Source: Halisarca cf. caerulea (lineage: Eukaryota; Porifera; Demospongiae; Chondrillida; Halisarcidae). From it: a DNA stretch of 27,500 nucleotides. The position numbers were made by a program, and so were the translations under genes. The stretch is taken from contig CAUJGJ010000327.1 in assembly GCA_963170055.1 (NCBI GenBank), positions 537,501-565,000 on the forward strand, given 5' to 3'. The notes beneath the pieces were generated by a model that searched no databases, had not been told where the DNA came from, and was given only the letters and a program-made list of their open reading frames with translations. Positions 19,548-27,500 of the stretch are shown here, piece after piece; positions within the stretch are counted from its first letter, which is position 1, and every line of letters begins with the position of its first letter.

Positions 19548-20765
19548 CTCAGAAGCGTACGATCCAAAAAGGACAGAACAGCTCGCCGGACGTGGTGATC
19601 ACCAATTCCTCATAAATTGTCCCACATGATAACCTATGATGATTGCGACAACGTGACATTCACCTGCAACTCGACAATGAATATCATTAAAACTGCGATT
19701 GCGTCATGGATGCATGCATGCATGTTGCGTAATTTTGGGAAATTTTGAAAAATATCCTTCCAACCCTGCCAATAATTGCAATAATGGATCTTGTATGACT
19801 AGTCAGAAGCCTTTGTTACTGTCCTCTATACAATATCATATCCAGCTAGTTTACAGCAGTGAATATTTGCTGCCACTTGTTTAAGGCCACATTTTGGCGG
19901 ATTTATGATGAAGAATTATTAATGTATTGTTTGCTGTCACATTATCCACTGTCGTCATGGCATTAATATTGTACATTCATAACACAAATTATGCAATTAT
20001 TGACAAAAAGAACCAAACTGGAAACCTACTCTATGTATACTGGAAGCCTATATACTCTATGTATGACAGCATACTGAATATATACTGGGAAAACTTATAG
20101 GGGAAAATGAAAGTAAAGAAGTTGAGGTCAACTCTAGAATGATTTGCAGCTACCATCTTGGAAATTCACAGATGGCGGGTTATCTGTTGCTGAAGTTATA
20201 CTTAAGTGCTATAAAGTTTAGCTTGAAGCAAAATATGGCGGATCCAATGGTGTGAATACTACTGACATGCAATTGAATTTATTTAAAGAAGTACCGTAGA
20301 TGAAGCCGTTTGGTGGATTACCCAGCCGGGGCTGAATGGATTAACGAATATTCACAATCACTGTGTTATATTATAGGCAAATATATAATAAAAGTTAGTA
20401 TTATAGTCTATGTACGTCTTATTATATATCCCTATACACATGCATGCATGCCCATCTACGCCCGTGTACCATGAAACCGGCTCGTACATAAAAATTCATG
20501 TTACTTCTTTTGTAGGCTATAATCATAATAGAAAAAACAGTTATGCACATCCCTATATGATAATTATTATATCCCTTTTCAATTTTATGTCATAAAATTT
20601 CTACAATATTTTTATCTATAGCTAGGTTATGAATATGACAGCATGTGTAGATGTTCGTGCGAAGGTTTGTAAGTTCAAAAAAGCACTCCCTCCCTTAACC
20701 ATATTACCGCATACAATCAGATCTTGATAAAAGTAAACTAATAAATACAGACATGTACACACAAT
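19548..20765. other. Intergenic region: receptor promoter side and NUDT16-like 3' side
   Basis: No convincing coding exon. The first 150 bp beside the receptor start are comparatively CpG-rich (ACGCGCGC nearby, GTACGATC, GCCGGACGTGG), consistent with a promoter. The remainder is AT-rich. An AATAAA on the minus strand at 20283-20278 and an ATTAAA overlapping the NUDT16-like stop (20768-20763) are the only polyadenylation-like hexamers noticed; neither is convincing. Confidence 0.4.
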
Positions 20766-25546
<4,781 letters not shown>

Positions 25547-25768
25547 TGCTCGCTACAGTTACTAGTCTGGCGTGGCCAGACCGAATTCCTCCATTTGCAG
25601 GATAAATTGAGATTATTGTGCATGTGACACATAATTGCATAATAATAGTTGAATAATGTAATAAAAAATAGCATTGCGTAATGCATCAGCTGGATCACGG
25701 TCCGGGAAGTGTCACGTGGTTTCTATTTCAAGGTCTCTGGATTGTTAGAGACGGAGAGAAAGAAGAGG
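25547..25768. promoter_or_regulatory. Putative bidirectional promoter between NUDT16-like and ABC-like genes
   Basis: The 222 bp between divergent start codons must hold both 5' UTRs and core promoters unless there are upstream non-coding exons. A palindromic CACGTG E-box (bHLH-type site) lies at 25713-25718, 51 bp before the plus-strand ATG. A fragment of the TAGTCTGGC foldback family sits at 25563-25602, only 17 bp upstream of the minus-strand ATG. No TATA box is obvious. The regulatory role is inferred from position. Confidence 0.4.
25563..25602. mobile_element. Fragment of TAGTCTGGC foldback family
   Basis: TAGTCTGGCGTGGCCAGACC followed by GAATTCCTCCATTTGCAGG, matching one arm and the inner block of 18678-18741; the other arm is missing. 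Confidence 0.6.
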
Positions 25769-25915
25769 ATGGAGGAAGAAAAGGTGTCCATTGAAGTTCG
25801 TTCTGGAGAAATGGAGAATGGGAACCCCTTCAGTAGTGCTCCTCATCGATACGAGCGAATTCATGATCCTCGTTTCGCTAAGAAAGTCACCTTCCTCCAC
25901 CAGTTCAGAGCGATG
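25769..25915 (+). CDS. Exon 1 of ABC-transporter-like (subfamily A type) membrane protein, partial gene
   Basis: ATG at 25769 is the first ATG in frame. It opens a hydrophilic, acidic N-terminus (MEEEKVSIEVRSGEMENG, then ERIHDPRFAKK), ending FLHQFRAM at an ATG|GTGAGC donor in phase 0. It joins the exon at 27394 without a frame break. FLHQFRAM followed by a hydrophobic helix is the usual pattern at the start of ABCA-type full transporters, where a cytoplasmic N-terminus leads into TM1. It is divergent from the NUDT16-like gene with 222 bp between the two start codons. Confidence 0.6.
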
Positions 25916-26353
25916 GTGAGCGCCGACTGCTCCCCGTCCTTCACAGTTCACCTGGCTCCTAGTTCTACGTGTATACCGCCTTGTACATAACCTAGTGTAT
26001 ATCTTGTTTGTGGTATATTACGACCTATCCCAAACAAGTAGGGTCTAGGGCAAGTAGAGGGTGTGTGCGTACATGGTCGTTACACCAAGGTGCAGGTGTG
26101 GTAGCATTGGCGTATTTACTAGTGCTGAATTGTATCTGTGCTTTGTGAGCACTCCACTGGCTTCAGGGTAAGAGTTCGAGAGGTGTACAGTTCACTCTTA
26201 GTATGCACCATTCTGCACCGAGCAGATCAGCTTTCACACTTGTCAATGTCGGATAAATTTAGTATCACGTAGTGTGGTGGTAGTGTAATGCCATGAGTGG
26301 TCCCCTGCCATAGGTTGTCCCCACAACCGTGTTTTACAATACTAAACCGTAAC

Positions 26354-26401
26354 CATAGATACTCTAACCTATGCAACCTTATGTAGGTTAGAGTATCTAT
26401 G
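26354..26401. repeat. Perfect 17-bp inverted repeat
   Basis: CATAGATACTCTAACCT and its exact complement separated by 14 nt. Confidence 0.8.
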
Positions 26402-27149
26402 TCATAACCCATCCCTAGCCCTAGTCCCCAGCGGGTTGATATTTGATGGGCGCCCATGCCAGACCACTATTGGGGGACGAGACTTGCTGTAGCTGTAGGC
26501 CATTTGCTGCACCAAGGACTGTTCAGTATGACTAATGTTTCTGTGCTGTACTTAACTGGTGTCATTCAAGCAGTATGCTACCTATTGACCTTGGTTTTGG
26601 TTGTATCCGAATTTATGTTTGTCGATGCTCACCATAACTCTCTTTGTGAGTTGTCCACACATCATGTCAGTGTGGAGTCACTGTTGGCTCCTGTTCTGGT
26701 CAATGCTCATGCCTTACCACAACCTTGCCTGCACAGGAATGCAGTGTTCTCCCCAGAGGTGTATTGTAATGCACATTGAAGGTTGCACCTGGAAACACAT
26801 GCCAGCACACATGCACACTGATGCATAGCATCTCTGTGGCACGATGCATGCAGTGGCTTGAGGGGACATTCTTAACAGAGGTAGGGTATTAACAAATCTG
26901 TGATAACATGTTAATGCAATGACTAGAGGATGTAAGGCATGTGTATCGACAGGCGCTGCGATACCTGACGAGAACACTGGCTGGAATGTATGGGGAAGCC
27001 TGTATAATGTGGACGCTATTGAGACCACAGTAACCTGTCCTGTTTATGAAGGTGTCCTTATTTTAGAGACTATTTATGTAGTGTTGGGATGTATGTACAT
27101 ACATGTATAGATGGGCTTGTACTACCGTATATGTATGCTTTAATTTTTG

Positions 27150-27320
27150 TGGGGTGTATATTTCGCAGATTTGGCTTTTAGTGATTTTCGTGTTTTGTGA
27201 TTTGCGAATGACCATGTTTTCCCATTTCACAAAGCCCCATTCAAAATTTTCACAGGTATAAACTTTTGCGGATGGCCTCCAATCTGCGAATGCTGCGGAT
27301 TTAAAAACCTGTGAAAATTG
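27150..27320. repeat. TTCGCAGATT/AATCTGCGAA inverted-repeat block
   Basis: Several copies in both orientations of a TTTCGCAGATTT-like motif (27170, 27288) and of TTTTCACAGG/CCTGTGAAAA (27249, 27310). Probably a MITE whose ends are not clear here. Confidence 0.45.
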
Positions 27321-27393
27321 TAGTGCATTCGATATTCTCTTCTATGTACGTACATACCTTCTTCATCTTTTATGCTCCTATTCTCTCCTGCAG

Positions 27394-27500
27394 TTTATGA
27401 TGAATTTCACTCTGCAATACAAGTCGTGGGCAGTCCTGCTGTGCCAGGTGGTAGCTCCTTTTGTGATCCTGCTCGTGGCTGGACTGATGCAGTTTATCAC
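27394..27500 (+). CDS. Exon 2 of ABC-transporter-like membrane protein, truncated by window end
   Basis: The acceptor CTCTCCTGCAG precedes FMMNFTLQYKSWAVLLCQVV, then APFVILLVAGLMQFI, and the frame is open to the last base. A polar lead with LQYKSW followed by a ~22-residue hydrophobic helix containing a central Pro resembles the first membrane helix of ABCA proteins (K-N-x-x-L-Q-x-R-x-W then helix with P). Only 35 residues are visible and no ATP-binding motif lies in the window, so another multi-pass protein is possible. Confidence 0.5.

Larger units (their letters stand above)
25916..27393 (+). other. Intron 1 of ABC-like gene
   Basis: Phase 0 intron. It contains a perfect 17-bp hairpin (26354-26401) and a repeat-like block with TTCGCAGATT/AATCTGCGAA inversions (27150-27320). 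A 107-codon frame at 26456-26779 has no recognised domain and is not called. Confidence 0.55.

Noticed and set aside
26456..26779. 107-codon plus-strand frame with a hydrophobic centre
   Set aside because: It lies inside the ABC-like intron, has no splice sites joining it in phase that I could support, and shows no recognised motif.

Overview
The window looks like a piece of an animal nuclear genome, most likely from a sponge or another early-branching metazoan. This is inference. It rests on GT-AG introns with GTGAGT/GTAAGT donors, on animal-type genes (a GAIN/GPS receptor and a NUDT16-like Nudix hydrolase), on very abundant (CA)n, TACG and TGCATGCA simple repeats, and on many short palindromic elements of the Tc/pogo MITE and TAGTCTGGC foldback types. 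There is no bacterial or viral gene organisation. No species can be assigned from the sequence alone.

Layout. 1-3590: AT-rich non-coding DNA with microsatellites and small hairpins. 3591-19547, minus strand: one large gene of 11 reconstructed coding exons, 4008 nt including stop, 1335 residues. All exon phases join without a break. It encodes a signal peptide, a 914-residue Ser/Thr-rich mucin-like stalk in a single 2.7-kb exon built from three in-frame minisatellites, a hormone-receptor-motif (HRM) domain, a GAIN domain ending in a complete GPS autoproteolysis motif, then ONE transmembrane helix and a 38-residue tail. It therefore carries an adhesion-GPCR-type extracellular region with no visible seven-helix domain. 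19548-20765: intergenic. 20766-25546, minus strand: a four-exon NUDT16-like (U8 snoRNA-decapping type) Nudix hydrolase of 225 residues with a perfect Nudix box. 25547-25768: a short divergent promoter region with a CACGTG box. 25769 to beyond the window end, plus strand: the first two coding exons of a membrane protein whose start resembles ABC transporters of the A subfamily.

The introns hold most of the structural oddities. Intron 4 of the receptor (8309-9978) is filled by a MITE, a 389-bp tandem duplication, a ~0.6-kb foldback and a 39-bp perfect palindrome. Receptor intron 2 holds a cluster of 64-117-bp TAGTCT-ended hairpins and a duplicated poly-G unit. Intron 2 of the NUDT16-like gene holds a 385-bp foldback. 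Intron 3 of that gene begins inside a long (GT)n array and ends on a C23 tract, so both splice sites abut simple repeats.

The three genes have no evident functional link; NUDT16-like and the ABC-like gene probably share a promoter region. The most interesting candidate is the single-pass mucin-HRM-GAIN-GPS protein.
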